Source: Mauremys mutica
Taxonomy: Eukaryota > Chordata > Testudines > Geoemydidae
Length of the DNA stretch: 64,000 nucleotides
Assembly: GCF_020497125.1 (NCBI RefSeq)
Contig: NC_059072.1
Location: forward strand, 309,770,781-309,834,780
Reading direction: 5' to 3'
The notes under the pieces are model-generated. The model ran no database searches. It was not told the origin of the DNA and saw only the letters and a list, made by a program, of their open reading frames with translations. Position 1 is the stretch's first letter. Each line of letters starts with the position of its first letter. The position numbers were made by a program, and so were the translations under genes. Shown here piece by piece: positions 43,126 through 55,125 of this stretch.

Positions 43126-44108
43126 ATCCTTTTCTTAGAGTGGGAAAAATATCTGGCTAGAGACAAAAGAAACCTATGATTGTCTAAGGGTCTCATTTTG
43201 TTTTCAGTGTAATGATGTATGTGTATAACCACTTAAATTACAATTTATTCATGCATTACAATGGAATGACACTAATCAGGAAATGGCACATTGTTAAGCT
43301 GAGTCTGGTAACAACTTCCACAGACTTTTTTTTCCACTGCGAGCTGTTTAAGGACTCTTGTACAAGAGTTTTACAGAAAAATTCCCTTTTCTATTGGAAC
43401 AAGTCTGATATTTTTACCAAAGACAAAAATAGTTTGCATCCACGTTTCATCTGGTAAAAATGAGTTCAGTATCTCTGGGTTAGCTGTCAATTAATTTTCC
43501 TCCTTCAAAGGAAGAGAAGGTGAAAGGAAGTAAAGAATCGAAATGGTAGAAAAAATTAAAGCTCGAACTGTTGGCAAGTGGGACTTCTTGGGAAGAGGAT
43601 GGAATTTCAAGAAACTCAGATAACATCAGGGATGTAAAATTCACTAGTATAGCCAATTTGTGTATGAAGATAGACTCCAAGATACTAGAAAAAGGCTATT
43701 GACATATTTAGGATGTGAATATAAGTTAGGTGGCAAGAAAGCCCAATTTTAATAGGATTTTCTGAAGTCAATCTTTCCGATATTCTGTTCCTGTATCTCA
43801 ATTCTTGGGTCTATTATCTATATGCTGGGCATCCACCCAGTAATTAATTTTTGTTGCATCTCACAGATTGCTGTTCTACAAGTTTAGAGAGAGGAGGGCA
43901 AGCAGTGGTGGGGAATGTGTTCATGTATTCACATTATTTCATGCAGAGATATCAAGAGTGCTGGTTTGTCTGCCAAATCCATGTTAGGATGTGATCACTG
44001 ATGTTTGGACTGGAGTCTGATTTCATTGAGAGTCGAGGGCTCTCATTTAACACAAGGTGCTCAACACCCCCACACAGTAAGTGCTCTCTGCCATTGTTCT
44101 GTTCAATC
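43126..44108. other. Intergenic sequence, no gene recognised
   Basis: AT-rich; short frames only. Confidence 0.45.
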
Positions 44109-44231
44109 GAGGGTGACCAGATAGCAAGTGTGAAAAATCAGGACGGGGGTGGGGAGTAATAAGCACCTATATAAGACAAAGCTCTGAATATTGGGACTCT
44201 CCCTATGAAATCGAGACATCTCGTCACCCTA
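44109..44231. mobile_element. Miniature hAT-type element (123 bp)
   Basis: GAGGGTGACCAGAT and the end ATCTCGTCACCCTA are inverse repeats with few mismatches. A perfect 8-bp duplication GTTCAATC flanks it (44101-44108 and 44232-44239). The interior (CTATATAAGACAAAGC) matches a widespread reptilian miniature element, from memory. Confidence 0.88.
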
Positions 44232-44574
44232 GTTCAATCAGTTATTTAGGTTTTTTTATTGGGTTGTGTACACGTGTCCCTCATTTGGGCACCGATTCTG
44301 TCACCCTACACTGTCTAGTAATTCCAACAGAAAACAATGAGTAAGAGTAGCAGAATCCTGAGTCTGTTGGTTTTTGTTTGTTTGGTTTTTTTTTTTTTAA
44401 ATAATCTCCCTGAGGTGATTGTGCTAGCCAGGGGGACAGAGCGGGAAAGAGGAGACTGGAAAGAAGTGACTGCCAATATTTGAACAAAGATCTACCACAG
44501 AAACTTCCCCTTAGTCTTGACACCCCTCTGTACCAGCATGCTTGCAGTCATAAAGAAAAGAGGTGAGGACTGAG
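44232..44574. other. Intergenic sequence, nothing recognised
   Basis: Contains a T/A-rich run at 44388-44399 and no supported gene. Confidence 0.4.
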
Positions 44575-45280
44575 GTATAGGAAAGGAGTACCGCAGAAAG
44601 AGATCTGGGGGTCATAGTGGATCACAAACTAAATATGAGTCAACAGTGTAACACTGTTGCAAAAAATAGCAAACATCATTCTGGGATTTACTAGCAGGAG
44701 TGGAGTAAGCGCAAGATGCGAGAAGTAATTCTTCTGCTCTACTCTGCACTGATTAGGCCTCAACAGGAGTATTGTGTCCAGTTCTGTGTCACATTTCAGG
44801 AAAGATGTGGATAAATTGGAAAAAATCAAAAGGAGAGTGACAAAAATGTTTAAAGGTCTAGAAAACATGACCTGTGAGGGAAGACTGGAAAAAACTGGGT
44901 TTGTTTATTCTGGAGAAGAGAAGAAGACTGAGAGGGGACATAAGTTTTCAAGTACATAAAAGGTTGTTACAAGGAGGAGGGAGAAACATTGTTCCCCCTA
45001 ACCTCTGAGGATAGGACAAGCTGTAGTTTAAGCCCATTGCTCCAAGGGTGGGGTTTAGGTTGGACATTAGGTAAAACTTCCTCACTGTCAGGGTGATTAA
45101 GCATGAAATAAATTGCCCAGGGAGGTTGTGGAATCTCCATCATTGGAGATTTTTAGAGCAGGTTAGACAGATACCTAAGAGGGATGGTCTAGATGTTACT
45201 TGGTCCAGGCATGAGTGCAGGGGACTGAACTGGATGACCTCTCAAGATCCCTTCCAGTTCTGCGATCCTATGAGTCTATC
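44575..45280 (+). mobile_element. CR1 LINE 3' fragment
   Basis: Starts in the ORF2 tail (AGGAGTACCGCAGAAAGAGATCTGG), parallel to 29501 onward, and ends with the CR1 3' end near 45280 (TTCTGCGATCCTATGAGTCTA). 5'-truncated and broken by indels. Confidence 0.9.
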
Positions 45281-47187
45281 TTTCATTTAAACAAAGGGGC
45301 TTTCTAATGTCTATAACCCAGGAGAGTAGCAAAACCATGGGACAAGAAGCACATTGCTGGATACGCTTATATTCAGATCCTGGAATATATATGGAGTGTA
45401 TTGCTAGCCCAGCACATTAATTAAATGGAAGTAGAGGATGGGGGTGAAGACCTACAATACTTGTGGGTCACTTCTCACGCAGAGTGTATGTGGGGGTGGC
45501 AGTTCACAAGGCAACCTGGTTCATTCCAAAGACAAAAAGGTTGCTCTTCAGAAGTGTTTTCTGAGCCCCAGGGACAGGTAGGTCATCTCTAGTAGGCATG
45601 ACTTAGCAGTATTCACACAAGGGGGTAACTCCATCAGATTGAGGGAAATCACCCCAACCTTCCCTTCAGCTGGCAGTGGAACTTTCCTAAAGAAGATCTG
45701 AATACCCTCAGACTTCAAGGTGCTGGTAATCAGGAACTGAATATCACACTTGCAGCTTGGGTTTGAAATTCACACTTAAACTTTAATGGCACATAGGTTG
45801 GACTCCTCTGAGGAAAGTATATAGTAGTTGCAGTATAATTACACTTCAGTTATAAATACGATCACAGTCTTACCACAAAATCCTATAATGCGGTTACAAG
45901 GCAAATGCTAAATACATGAAAAATAACTTCTCTGTAGTCTAAGCTTTTCTCAAGCAAAAAATCTCTGTAGTCTAGCCAGTCTTTAAAACTCATAATTTCC
46001 CCTTGGGTATTGATTAGTTTAAGTTTTATGTTATTTTATATTCTAGAAGCTCTGGCAATGATCTCAGCGCAATAATACTAATTTTTAACCAGTTCAGTGT
46101 CTCATAAATAAGACTTGTTTGGGAGCTGGTGCTATAGTAAAGACACTGTCCTTTGTGTTCTTCCAGAGACAATGCTCCTTCTCTAAAAATCCACCCCAAA
46201 GAGCATCTTGATCTTTGTCAGGCCCCGATTATCATTCTGTAAAGAGCTATGCATGCTAAAAATAAAAAACTTACAATAGTTAGAGTTTATATTATGTTCA
46301 TCAAATGCAAAAAAGGTGACAAATATATGAATAATGACCTGGGAATGGATCAGTTACATTATCATAAATGAATGTCAACAAAGTATAATTTTCTGCTTTA
46401 GTGCAATTTCTGCACCTGATAATATCCTTAATATTCTTTAATTAAAAGGTTAATCTGTTGTAGAAATTGCTTTTCTCTGAAGCCACCTGAAATCAATTTG
46501 AAACCATTTACAAGTGGTTATCTATTGTTTATGTGGTTAAAGATTAGAGAATGCATTTCTGCTTGTCAGGAGCCATCAGAACAGGTTTTGAATGTCCTGA
46601 TCAGAGGCGGTTCTGAATATTTGAATGCTCTTTAATGAGCACAGAGCAACCATTAGAAAATGTAATCAGTCATATTTGATGACTTGACCTTGGGACTAAG
46701 CTAACAAGGGGTCTAATTATTTCTGTCCTGCAAGTGCCACCAGGAATTGCTCTCCTGAAATCAATTGACCATTGCATTCTCATTGAGAGGTAAATCTTCC
46801 CTGTGTGAAGGAATATAAACTGCAAAAAGAATCTGCAAGTTATATAAAAAGAACAGGATAACAGTCTCTCTCTATATATAGTAGCTAGATTTAAAATGAT
46901 CAACATTATAACATTCTTCCAAGAAATTGAAAGGTGTAGAATTTAGTCATTTCAATTAACAATTGTGTTGTTAGTGCTCAGTGTTTAAAATTTGAGTTGT
47001 AAACTATTTTGCAGCAGCTATATATGTAGACATGGGGAGAATTTTAAGATGGCCACTTCTGGAAACCAAATGGACATGATACTTTATTCTGTGTTCATAG
47101 AGAGGTAGTTCATTGCTAATAAAAATTTAGATCTGGTCAGAGGAAAAGGGAGAACTGTTTGGAGTCACAGCCACATGCTAACTGAAA
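45281..47187. other. Intergenic sequence, no gene recognised
   Basis: AT-rich, low-complexity in places. No ORF with a domain and no repeat boundaries found. Confidence 0.45.
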
Positions 47188-47302
47188 CTTTGATCCTGCA
47201 GTTCGATCTGCAGGCAGACCCTCGCACCTGTATAGATACCACTGACTTCAGTGACTCTGAGTGGGCACAAGGGTCAGCCTGTGTAAATACAATTGAAGGA
47301 GC
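47188..47302. repeat. Palindromic interspersed repeat
   Basis: GATCCTGCAGTTCGATCTGC on the left and the inverted block GGGCACAAGGGTCAGCCTG on the right flank a centre CCACTGACTTCAGTGACTC. An imperfect hairpin of a type common in amniote DNA. Confidence 0.45.
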
Positions 47303-47673
47303 AGGAAGTATTTCATCCAGTTCTTCTGATTTGAAGACATCTAACTTGTTCTTTTCCTATTTTAGCTTCAGATCTTACCCATTTACACCGATGTTCAGTA
47401 TGTTAGTCATCCAATTACTGCTAACATTTCTGGTGAAAACTGAAATTTAACACTTTGGCCATTGCTACATTTTCTGTTGTCTTTCCTTTCTCACTGAGTA
47501 ATGAGCCTACCTTGTCCTTAATCATCGCCTTGCTTCTCATGTATTTGTAAGGTGTTTTCTTGTTAACCTTTATGTCCCTAGATAGTTTAATCTTGTCCTG
47601 TGCCTTGGCCTTTCTAATTTTGTTCTTACCAGTTTATATTGGTTGTTAATATTCATCCTTCGTAATTTGACCG

Positions 47674-47908
47674 AGGCCAGGTCTACACTAAAAAGTTAAG
47701 TTAACCCAGCGACATGCTCAGAGGTATGAAGAATCCACACCCCGGAGCGACGTAGTTAACCTAACTAATTCTTCCTTCGACCTTGCTGCCGCCTCTTGGG
47801 AAGATGGATTAACTCCTCTCATTGGTGTAGTGAGTGACTACACTTACACTGCTACAGGGGCGCAGCTGCAGCTGTGCTGCTGAGCACGTTAGGTGTAGAC
47901 ATAGCCTT
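47674..47908. mobile_element. Miniature inverted-repeat element inside CR1
   Basis: AGGCCAGGTCTACAC and the end GTGTAGACATAGCCT are inverse repeats. CR1 homology stops at TTTGACCGAG and resumes at TTTCCAC, as in the uninterrupted copy near 32437, which fixes the boundaries within a few bases. Related to 8136-8349. Confidence 0.8.
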
Positions 47909-48052
47909 AGTTTCCACTCGTGTGACTCGTCTTTGAGTTTCAGGTCACTGAAGACTTCTTGGTAAAAAATCACACTGTCTTAGCCATACTTCCTATCTTT
48001 CTTATGCATTGAGATAGTTTTCTCATAAGCTCTTAATGTTTCTCTCTAAAAA

Positions 48053-48166
48053 GTATCAGAGGGGTAGCCGTGTTAGTCTGGATCTGTAAAAGTGGGAATT
48101 CACCCATGAAAGCTCATGCTCCAATACGTTTGTTAGTCTATAAGGTGCCACAGAACTCTTTGCTGC
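48053..48166. mobile_element. SINE-like unit (114 bp) with inverted halves, inside CR1
   Basis: Flanked by a 12-base duplication TCTCTCTAAAAA (48041-48052 and 48167-48178). The left third (ATCAGAGGGGTAGCCGTGTT) and the remainder, which matches 9594-9667, appear to be in opposite orientations relative to the family as I recall it. Confidence 0.7.
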
Positions 48167-49003
48167 TCTCTCTAAAAAAAAAACCTGCCAACTCTCTCTT
48201 CCCGCTCTCCCCCAGACTTGCTTCCCACAGGATCTTACCTACCAATTTGCTGAGTTTGCTAAAGTTTGCCTTCTTGAAGTCCAGTGTCTTTATTCTGATG
48301 TTTTCCTTCCTTCCATTCCTTAGAATCATGAACTCCACCATTTCGTGACCCCTTTCACCAAAGCTCCCTTCCACCTTCAAATTCTCAACCAGTTCCTCCC
48401 TATTAGTCAGAATCAAATCTAGAACTGCCTCTCCCTTAGTTGCTTTCTCCACCTTCTGTAATAAAAAGTTGTCTCTGATACATGCCAAGAACGTGGATAA
48501 TCTATGCCTAGCTGTGTTATTTTCCCAACAGAACTCTGGGTAGCTGAAGTTCTCCATCACCACCAAGCCCTGTGTTTTGAATGATTTTGTTCGTTGTCTA
48601 AAAAAAGCCTCCTCCACCTCTTCTTCCTGGTTAGGTGGTTTATAATAGACCCTTCCAGTGACATCACCTTTGTTTTTACCCCTTTTATCCTTACCCAGAG
48701 ACTTTCAACTGGTCTGCCTTCCGCTTCTCCATCAACCTCAGTGCAAGTGTAGATCTTCAATATAGAAGGCAACACCTCCTCCCTGTTTCCTTTGACAGTC
48801 CTTCCTGAGCAAGCTGTTTGCTTCTATACCAATATTCCAGACATATGAATTATCCCACCAAGTTTCTGATGCCAATTAGTTGTCACTGTGATTATTCATT
48901 AGAATTTTTAGCACTTCCTGTTTATTCTCCATAATTCTTGCATTAGTGAACAGACAGCTATGATGTTCATTAGATTTTCCCCTCTATATTCCCTCTTCTC
49001 TCT

Positions 49004-49536
49004 TGTGATGGGGTATACAAACCCCACACTGGACAGCAAGGGCTCAAGGAGCTGCTCCGGGCTCAGCCAGCTCCGCACTGTCACACGTGCAAGGTATGTA
49101 CCGGTTCGAAGAAGAGCATAAAAGGGGAACAGAACAGCTCACGTGTGGGCAGACCAGGGAAAAGAACAGACCTTCAACCTCAGCTCCTGAGGAAAAGGCT
49201 GACTGAAGGCAGGAGCTCCCCAGACAATCACTGCCTGAAGGTCCCTCCATGAGGGAAGGGAGGGCCAAACCCTGATGCACCCTGGGAGGGAGTCATTCCC
49301 CTCAATCTCTTCCTAATTCAGTTTATTTGCATTATTTCCCCTTGCTTTTATTTTTGTTGTTTATGGGCTAACCTGGAAGGGGAGGGACTTTGACGTGATC
49401 TGGCTGAAGGGCCAAGGGCAGGAAGAGGCAGGCCATTGCAGAGGAGGAGCAGCCACTGGCAGGAGAACCCAGCAGAAAGAGAGCTGCCACACCTGGCCAG
49501 GAAGAGGCACCAGCACTGAGTCGACCTCTGCTGTCA
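49004..49536. repeat. Solo LTR (533 bp) inside CR1
   Basis: Begins TGTGATGGGGTATAC and ends CTGCTGTCA. CTCT flanks both sides (49000-49003 and 49537-49540), a possible 4-bp duplication in CT-rich context. CR1 homology is present on both sides. An ATAAAAG TATA-like motif lies near 49119. No relationship to the LTRs of elements A or B was seen. Confidence 0.7.
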
Positions 49537-49540
49537 CTCT

Positions 49541-50230
49541 TTTGTCCCTGATACGATTGCCCATAATTCTCTCTGATTCCGACCCTTCACCCAGGTCTGT
49601 GTGTTCTGGACTTACCTGTGGGCTTTTGTCTCATGCCCTCATCAAACCCAGTTTAGGCTAACCTAGTAAGGTGGGCTTTATCTGGATCTGAAGATACTCT
49701 TCCCCTTCCTTGATAGGTGGCCCCTATGTCTGTTCAGCAGTGTTTGGAATAGTATCCCGTGGTCAAAGAGGCCAAAACCCTTCTGGTGGCACCATCCACT
49801 CAGCCATGCTTTCACCTCCAGGATGTGTCTGTCTCTGCCTGGGCCCATGCCCTTGACTGGAAGGATCAATGAAAATGCCACCTCTGTCCCCAGCTCCTTC
49901 ACCCTCACTCTTGGAGCCTTGAAGTCACTTCTGATCTGCTCTGTGTCCCATCTTTCAGTACCAATAGTGCCCCCCTGGGTGAGCAGTATGGGGTAGTAGT
50001 CAGAGAGCCAGATGATCCTCAGCCATCCTTCTATAATGTCTTGGATATGGGCTCCTGGTAGGCAGCACATCTCCCGGGATGTCATGTCAGACCAGCAGAT
50101 GGGTACTTCTGTCCCCTTGGAAGGGAGTCACTGAACGCCACCACCCTTCATTTCCCCTTGGGAGTGGTGGCTGTAATCCTCCTAGCCTGGGTGGTACATG
50201 GCTTCCTCACCCCCTGCTGCCAGGGCAGTA
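49541..50230 (-). pseudogene. CR1 ORF1 remnant (second copy)
   Basis: The reverse-strand frame 50085-49678 (SREMCCLPGAHIQD ... KELGTEVAFSLILPVKGMG) is parallel to the ORF1 esterase region at 33672-34010. The HVGTND motif is eroded here to QGGTIGT, so the hydrolase signature is lost. Confidence 0.75.
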
Positions 50231-50552
50231 CATAAGTATATTTATCTCTGAGGACGTGCTTAAGTCCTTTATTGTTCAGCACCTTACAGGACTGAGCTCC
50301 AAGTGCTGAAGTACGCACTGTCAATGCAAAACAAAAGTGTAGGGCTGCGTGAGAGCAGAGAATTGGTAGATGAATTGCAGACCTATGACTAATAATAAAT
50401 GGTGGAGGGACCATAACTTTATATATTGCTGTCACTAAACTAGAGCAGGGTATCTGATGTTTGCCCCATGAAGAACAACAGTTGCCAGATTTGTCTGATT
50501 TTTTTTTATAAGGGCCTGTTCTCATTGTTGCTTGCTGTGCTGTCACCTATCC
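50231..50552. other. Intergenic sequence, nothing recognised
   Basis: No supported feature. Confidence 0.4.
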
Positions 50553-50802
50553 CAGGGGTAGGCAAACTTTGTGGCCTGAGGGCCACATCGGCATTGCGAA
50601 ACTGTAGGGAAGGCTGCCCGGCTGGAGCCAGCCATGCCGCCTGCGCTGCCCGGCGGCGCTGCCGCCAGCACTGGCGGCACGGCGCACTGAGGCTGCAGAG
50701 GAGAGGGGCCGGGGCTAGCCTCCCCAGTCAGGAGATCAAGGGCCGGGCAGGATGGTCCCGTTGGCCAGATGTGGCCCGCGGGCCGTAGTTTGCCCACCTC
50801 TG
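50553..50802. mobile_element. Non-autonomous hAT-type element (250 bp)
   Basis: Ends CAGGGGTAGGCAAACTTTG and AGTTTGCCCACCTCTG are inverse repeats. The 8-bp flanks are ACCTATCC (50545-50552) and ATCTATCC (50803-50810), one mismatch. GC-rich interior. Confidence 0.9.
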
Positions 50803-51967
50803 ATCTATCCCCTGAAACCTTGCCTATCTGATACCACTTGATAAGTGCTTTGTTATCAGATAGCATTCCAGTGTATAATAAAAACACCTTCACCAGCTCC
50901 TACTCATTCAGTGAGAGCAGCTGTGCTAAGGTGCCAAACCTTTCACTCCAAGTCTCTGGTCTTCACTTTCCAGATGCCTGGCCTTCACAGCCAGCTTTCC
51001 GGTGGTCTTTTCATAGGATCAGAATACGGCAGCTACGGTGAAAGGGCCTGTTTTTAATGGATACTTTTTTTTCTTTCCTGGCTCATTAAGTTGACAGTGT
51101 CTCTAGATAAAGTGAATTAATTACTAGTGATGAGGCATATTATCTTAAGCCTTTTAAGCTATCTTTTCTTCTGTCACATTCTTCTCTAATAGTGCAGATC
51201 CTTGAAGGATTTTTGTGTGCTGGAACATGAGGTACTACCAGAAACCTACTTAGATCATTTATTATTCCTGAATATTTAGAAACCATTAACCTTTACACAC
51301 TCCACCCTCAGTATCACTGGGAGACTGAGGCATTTTTTTAACTCTTTCATCGCTGGTCCTCTGTGCCAAATCCTGTGTTGTCCTGTCTCTACTGATGCCC
51401 CTGTGTTTGAAGCCTCAATGTCGTGAGGAAGCAGGTGTGTTTGGCAGGACTCAGGAAGATAAGGAGGGTTTCCACACAGGTCTGACAATCCAGGTCCCAA
51501 ATTCTTCTTCAGAAACAAGAGGGGTTGAGAGAGCTCTGTATTGAGGGCTGTTTCTGTTGGTTGAAGGATCCCTGCATACAGCTGTTTCTAGAAATGGTGA
51601 ACTGGTCTATATAAAATACAAAGCAAATGGAGCCTTTGCCCAAAACTCTATCTAGGCCAAATCTGCATTTTCTCCCAGTTCTAGTTTTGGATGGGATCAG
51701 AAATGGGACACTTGAAACATCTCAAAAAAGGCTATTTGTTATTTTCAACTTGCTCAAAATCTTGAGGTCCAGATAAAAAGGGGATCTTCCTCAGCTGTTG
51801 CTGAGCAGGAGAAGAGTAGAGAACGTCAGGGAACATCTCCTTATTCTCTGGACTTGGGCCTAAATTTGGTGGACCCCCCTCCATCCATTGGCACAAGGCC
51901 TCCATCTAGTCCACCCTTCCTACAACCAGGTGGGAGGAGAGGAGAAATTGGAGAAAACTTTCACAGC
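50803..51967. other. Intergenic sequence, no gene recognised
   Basis: No supported feature. Confidence 0.45.
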
Positions 51968-52093
51968 AGCTGCCAGCAGTAGTGCTGGAACTAGCGGTGC
52001 TACTGCACCCCCTGGCTTGAAGTAGTAATAATAAACACCAAATACATGGTTTTCATCATCAGCACCCCCACTATTTAAAATTGTTCCACCATC
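51968..52093. mobile_element. Miniature inverted-repeat element
   Basis: AGTGCTGGAACTAGCGGTGC at the left and AAAATTGTTCCACCATCC at the right are imperfect inverse ends. The interior CACCCCCTGGCTTGAAG matches a common reptilian element, from memory. Confidence 0.55.
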
Positions 52094-52660
52094 CTTGGCT
52101 GCCAGGAGAAGAGGAACAGCTGCCTTTCCAGCCCCAGGACCTCAGCGAGGTCACCAGGTGCAACACACGGTTTGAACATTGGTCATGCTGCCTTTTGGTC
52201 CTGTCCTCGGGACACACAACAAGCAAAGGCAGCAGGAGGAAACTTCCACCACTTCATCACCTGCAGCAAGAGTTCTGGAGAGTTAGGGGGACTTGTTCAG
52301 TGGGCATAATTGTGGGAGGATGTTGTGGTAAGAACCTAGGCAGCAAGGCATGTTCATTATTTTATTTTTAAGTGACATGGTTTAAATCAATAAGTGGGCA
52401 ATGGCTGGGAATGACCTGAGCAGAGGAAGTGGGATGAGTCTCAGTAGGATGCTTTGGGGAAGAGATGGGGTAATGAGAAGGTTGGAGGATGGGAGCCAGA
52501 ATGAAGGTTTTAGTGGGTTCCAAAAATTACTAAAGTAACTAGGGGTTTGTAGATGATTGGGCCACAGACTGGCAATGGATTTTTATTTGTTTGTATTATG
52601 ATAGTTTCTAGAGGCTGGAGCTTTACTGTACTAGGCACTGTTGAGGGGCAGCTGAGGACA
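52094..52660. other. Intergenic sequence, no gene recognised
   Basis: A 96-codon frame at 52081-52371 has no known domain. Confidence 0.4.
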
Positions 52661-52729
52661 ACTGATATATTTTTGTCTATTTAGATTTGTGAGCCCTCTG
52701 GCATAGGGACAGTGTCTTTCCATCTAGCA

Positions 52730-53060
52730 CAGGGGTCGGCAACCTGCGGCACGCGTGCCAAAGGCGGCACATGAGCTGATTTTTAGTGGCACTCTGCCAG
52801 CCAGGGTCCCGGACACCAACCCCGCTCTGCCCGCTGCCTGCCTGGATGAATGGAACCCCAAGCCAGCAGTGGGCTGAGCAGGGCCAGCGGCCGGGACCCC
52901 CGCTGCCAATTTGGGGTTCCGGCCGCCGGCCCCGCTCAGCACGCTGCCAGTCTGGGGTTCTGTCTGCGGGCCCCTGTAAATGTAAAATGTATTACTGGCA
53001 TGCAAAACCTTAAATGGATGAAGACTTGGCACACCCTTTCTCGAAGGTTGCTGACCCCTG
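52730..53060. mobile_element. Non-autonomous hAT-type element (331 bp)
   Basis: CAGGGGTCGGCAACCT at the left is the near-perfect inverse of AGGTTGCTGACCCCTG at the right. The flanks ATCTAGCA and ATCTGGCT match at 6 of 8 positions. The outer parts (GGCACGCGTGCCAAAGG, TTGGCACACCCTTTCTCG) are typical of this hAT family. It splits a LINE/SINE tail repeat (52668-52721 and 53069-53120). Confidence 0.85.
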
Positions 53061-53068
53061 ATCTGGCT

Positions 53069-54032
53069 CTACAGCCCCTAGCATAGTGTGGCTGCTACTG
53101 TAATACAAATAATCATTCCCACTTTGGGGTGCATCACCAGACTTCTTCAGGTCCCTCTCATTGCTAGCTGGTAATAAATCTACAATATCTACCCAGTTAA
53201 GCATGTATGTTTGGACCCTGAAAAGTAGGCTGGATACATTTAGGGCAGGGGCTGTCTTTGATGACAAGTCTAAAGAATTCTTTGGATAATAGGGCCATGT
53301 ACCAGTTGGCCTGTTCTACAATGAATACTATGTGGAATTTAATCAATGCAGTTCCTTAGAAGTGCATAGTTTTCTGCAGTATGAAGTCTAAAAGGTGTGG
53401 CAGGTTCATAGATTGATTTTTAAGATGAACATCAACTCCCCTAGCAAAAGAGAGAATCAGTCTATTTCCACCCTCAAACTTGTGGTTAGCTGCATCACCC
53501 AGGGCTGAACTGTGGTCGGACCTAATACCTAACTGGAAAAAAAAACAATCTTGGGTGTGGTGTTATGTACTGTAACCGAGCCCTAATTCATGGTTCTGGA
53601 TGAATACAGTGAGGTATAGAGCATTACTCATTGCACTATAGGGCACATAAAATGTTAAATTTCTGGGGTGGATTTAGTCAATAGCACTGTAATTAAACCA
53701 ATTACACTGTAGTCTTCTGCCACAATAGCAGGTTGCCACTATTAAAATGTTGATGATATGCAGCATTCTAAATTTCAACAGTAATTCATGCTTCTGAATG
53801 AGTGCTAAGCATAATTTAAATTATTCAGGATTACAATTCAGATCTTTTTTATGACTGAGCGGTAGGAATATTAATCCTTTAATCACCCCCTTTTTCATGG
53901 ACTCTGTTCCTGCCAAACTGGTAGCCAAACACCAGAAGGAACTGAAGAAATTACTGGAGTCCTGAATTTGGGAGCTAGAGTCACTGAGTGTGTGTTCTGT
54001 GCATGATTGTAGCTGAAGTTTAACCTGCCGCC
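53069..54032. other. Intergenic sequence, no gene recognised
   Basis: The first 50 bases are a decayed repeat tail. The rest is unassigned AT-rich sequence. Confidence 0.4.
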
Positions 54033-54040
54033 TTCATCGT

Positions 54041-54392
54041 CAGGGCTGGCTCCAGACCCCAGCGCGCCAAGCACGTGCTTGGGGCGGCGTGCCGCGGGGG
54101 GCGCTCTGCCTGTCACCGGGAGGGCGGCAGGTGGCTCTGGTGGACCTCCCGCAGGCATGCCTGCGGAGGGTCTGCTGGTCCCACGGCTCCGGTGGACCTC
54201 CCGCAGACGTGCCTGCAGAGGGTCCGCTGGTCCCACGGCTCTGGTGGACCTCCTGGATGCCGCGGGACTAGCGGACCCTCCGCAGGCACGTCTGCGGGAG
54301 GTCCACTGGAGCCGCAGGACCGGCGACCGCCAGAGTGCCCCCCGCAGCGTGCTGCCATGCTTGGGGTGGCGAAATCGCTAGAGCCGCCCCTG
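54041..54392. mobile_element. Non-autonomous hAT-type element (352 bp)
   Basis: Ends CAGGGCTGGCTC and GAGCCGCCCCTG are imperfect inverse repeats. The flanks TTCATCGT (54033-54040) and TTCATCAT (54393-54400) differ at one base. Same family as 13776-14090, reversed, with repeated GTGGACCTCCCGCAG blocks inside. Confidence 0.9.
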
Positions 54393-54944
54393 TTCATCAT
54401 CTATGGGTGGCATGTCTACCCGCTGAGTCAAAAGGAAGCCAATGGGCCCTGTGCTGAGCTTGTGCTAACTGGCAGCCAGGCTTTGAATATCTTACAAATG
54501 ACTGTGTAAATAATTCTTTACTGTGCTAAAGTGTCGGTAAACAAGAACCTACTGCTCCTGTGATTCATTAGCTTATTGCACATTTACAGCAAAACCCTTC
54601 CTCCACTGGTTGAGGAGGGCCCCAGGCTGAGAGGAAGTGGTGCTGTTCTGCAGCCTGGGGTGAAAGCCGGGGGCTTGAAGCCCATTGGAGTGGTCCCCAA
54701 GTGTGTGAGATGGGGGGTAGAGTGGAAGCAGAGATCAGGCAGGGAGCCTGTGTGTCACTGCGGCAGAGCAGAGAGGCTGTGAGAGGAAGGACAGCAGCAA
54801 TGTCCAAACCATGGATGGGAGTACAGTGTCTTTTAAATGGTCCTTACTGAGCCTTCTAAGTTTGGTCACTATGTTGGCATGTGCACAGAGGAGGCAGCCA
54901 GCTTCTCAGTGCTATTTTTGCAGAAAGGAAGGATGGTTTTGTGG
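54393..54944. other. Intergenic sequence, nothing recognised
   Basis: No supported feature. Confidence 0.4.
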
Positions 54945-55125
54945 TTAAGATACAGGCTGGGGAGTCAGACAATGTGAGTTCTAAGACCAGCCTTCCACAG
55001 ACTCCCACTGTGAACTTGAGCACATGACTTAACCTCTTTGTGCTTTAGTTTTCCCACCCGTAAACTGGAGCTAATAATACTGCTCTCCAGGGTGTTGTCA
55101 GGCTCAATTCATTAAGCTCCACTTA
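54945..55125 (+). repeat. MIR-like SINE
   Basis: GTGGTTAAGATACAGGCTGGGGAGTCAG, then CTTAACCTCTTTGTGCTTTAGTTTTCCC and TAAACTGGAGCTAATAATACTGC follow the MIR order from tRNA-like head to core and tail. Confidence 0.75.

Larger units (their letters stand above)
47305..50230 (-). mobile_element. CR1 LINE, reverse strand, 5' portion retained, heavily invaded
   Basis: The reverse strand runs from ORF1 remnants (about 50230-49541) through the endonuclease part (48775-48557 and 48617-48138: [40 protein letters not shown]) to early RT near 47305. The 3' half is missing, the opposite of the usual 5' truncation. Three later insertions lie inside it: 47674-47908, 48053-48166 and 49004-49536. Confidence 0.85.
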
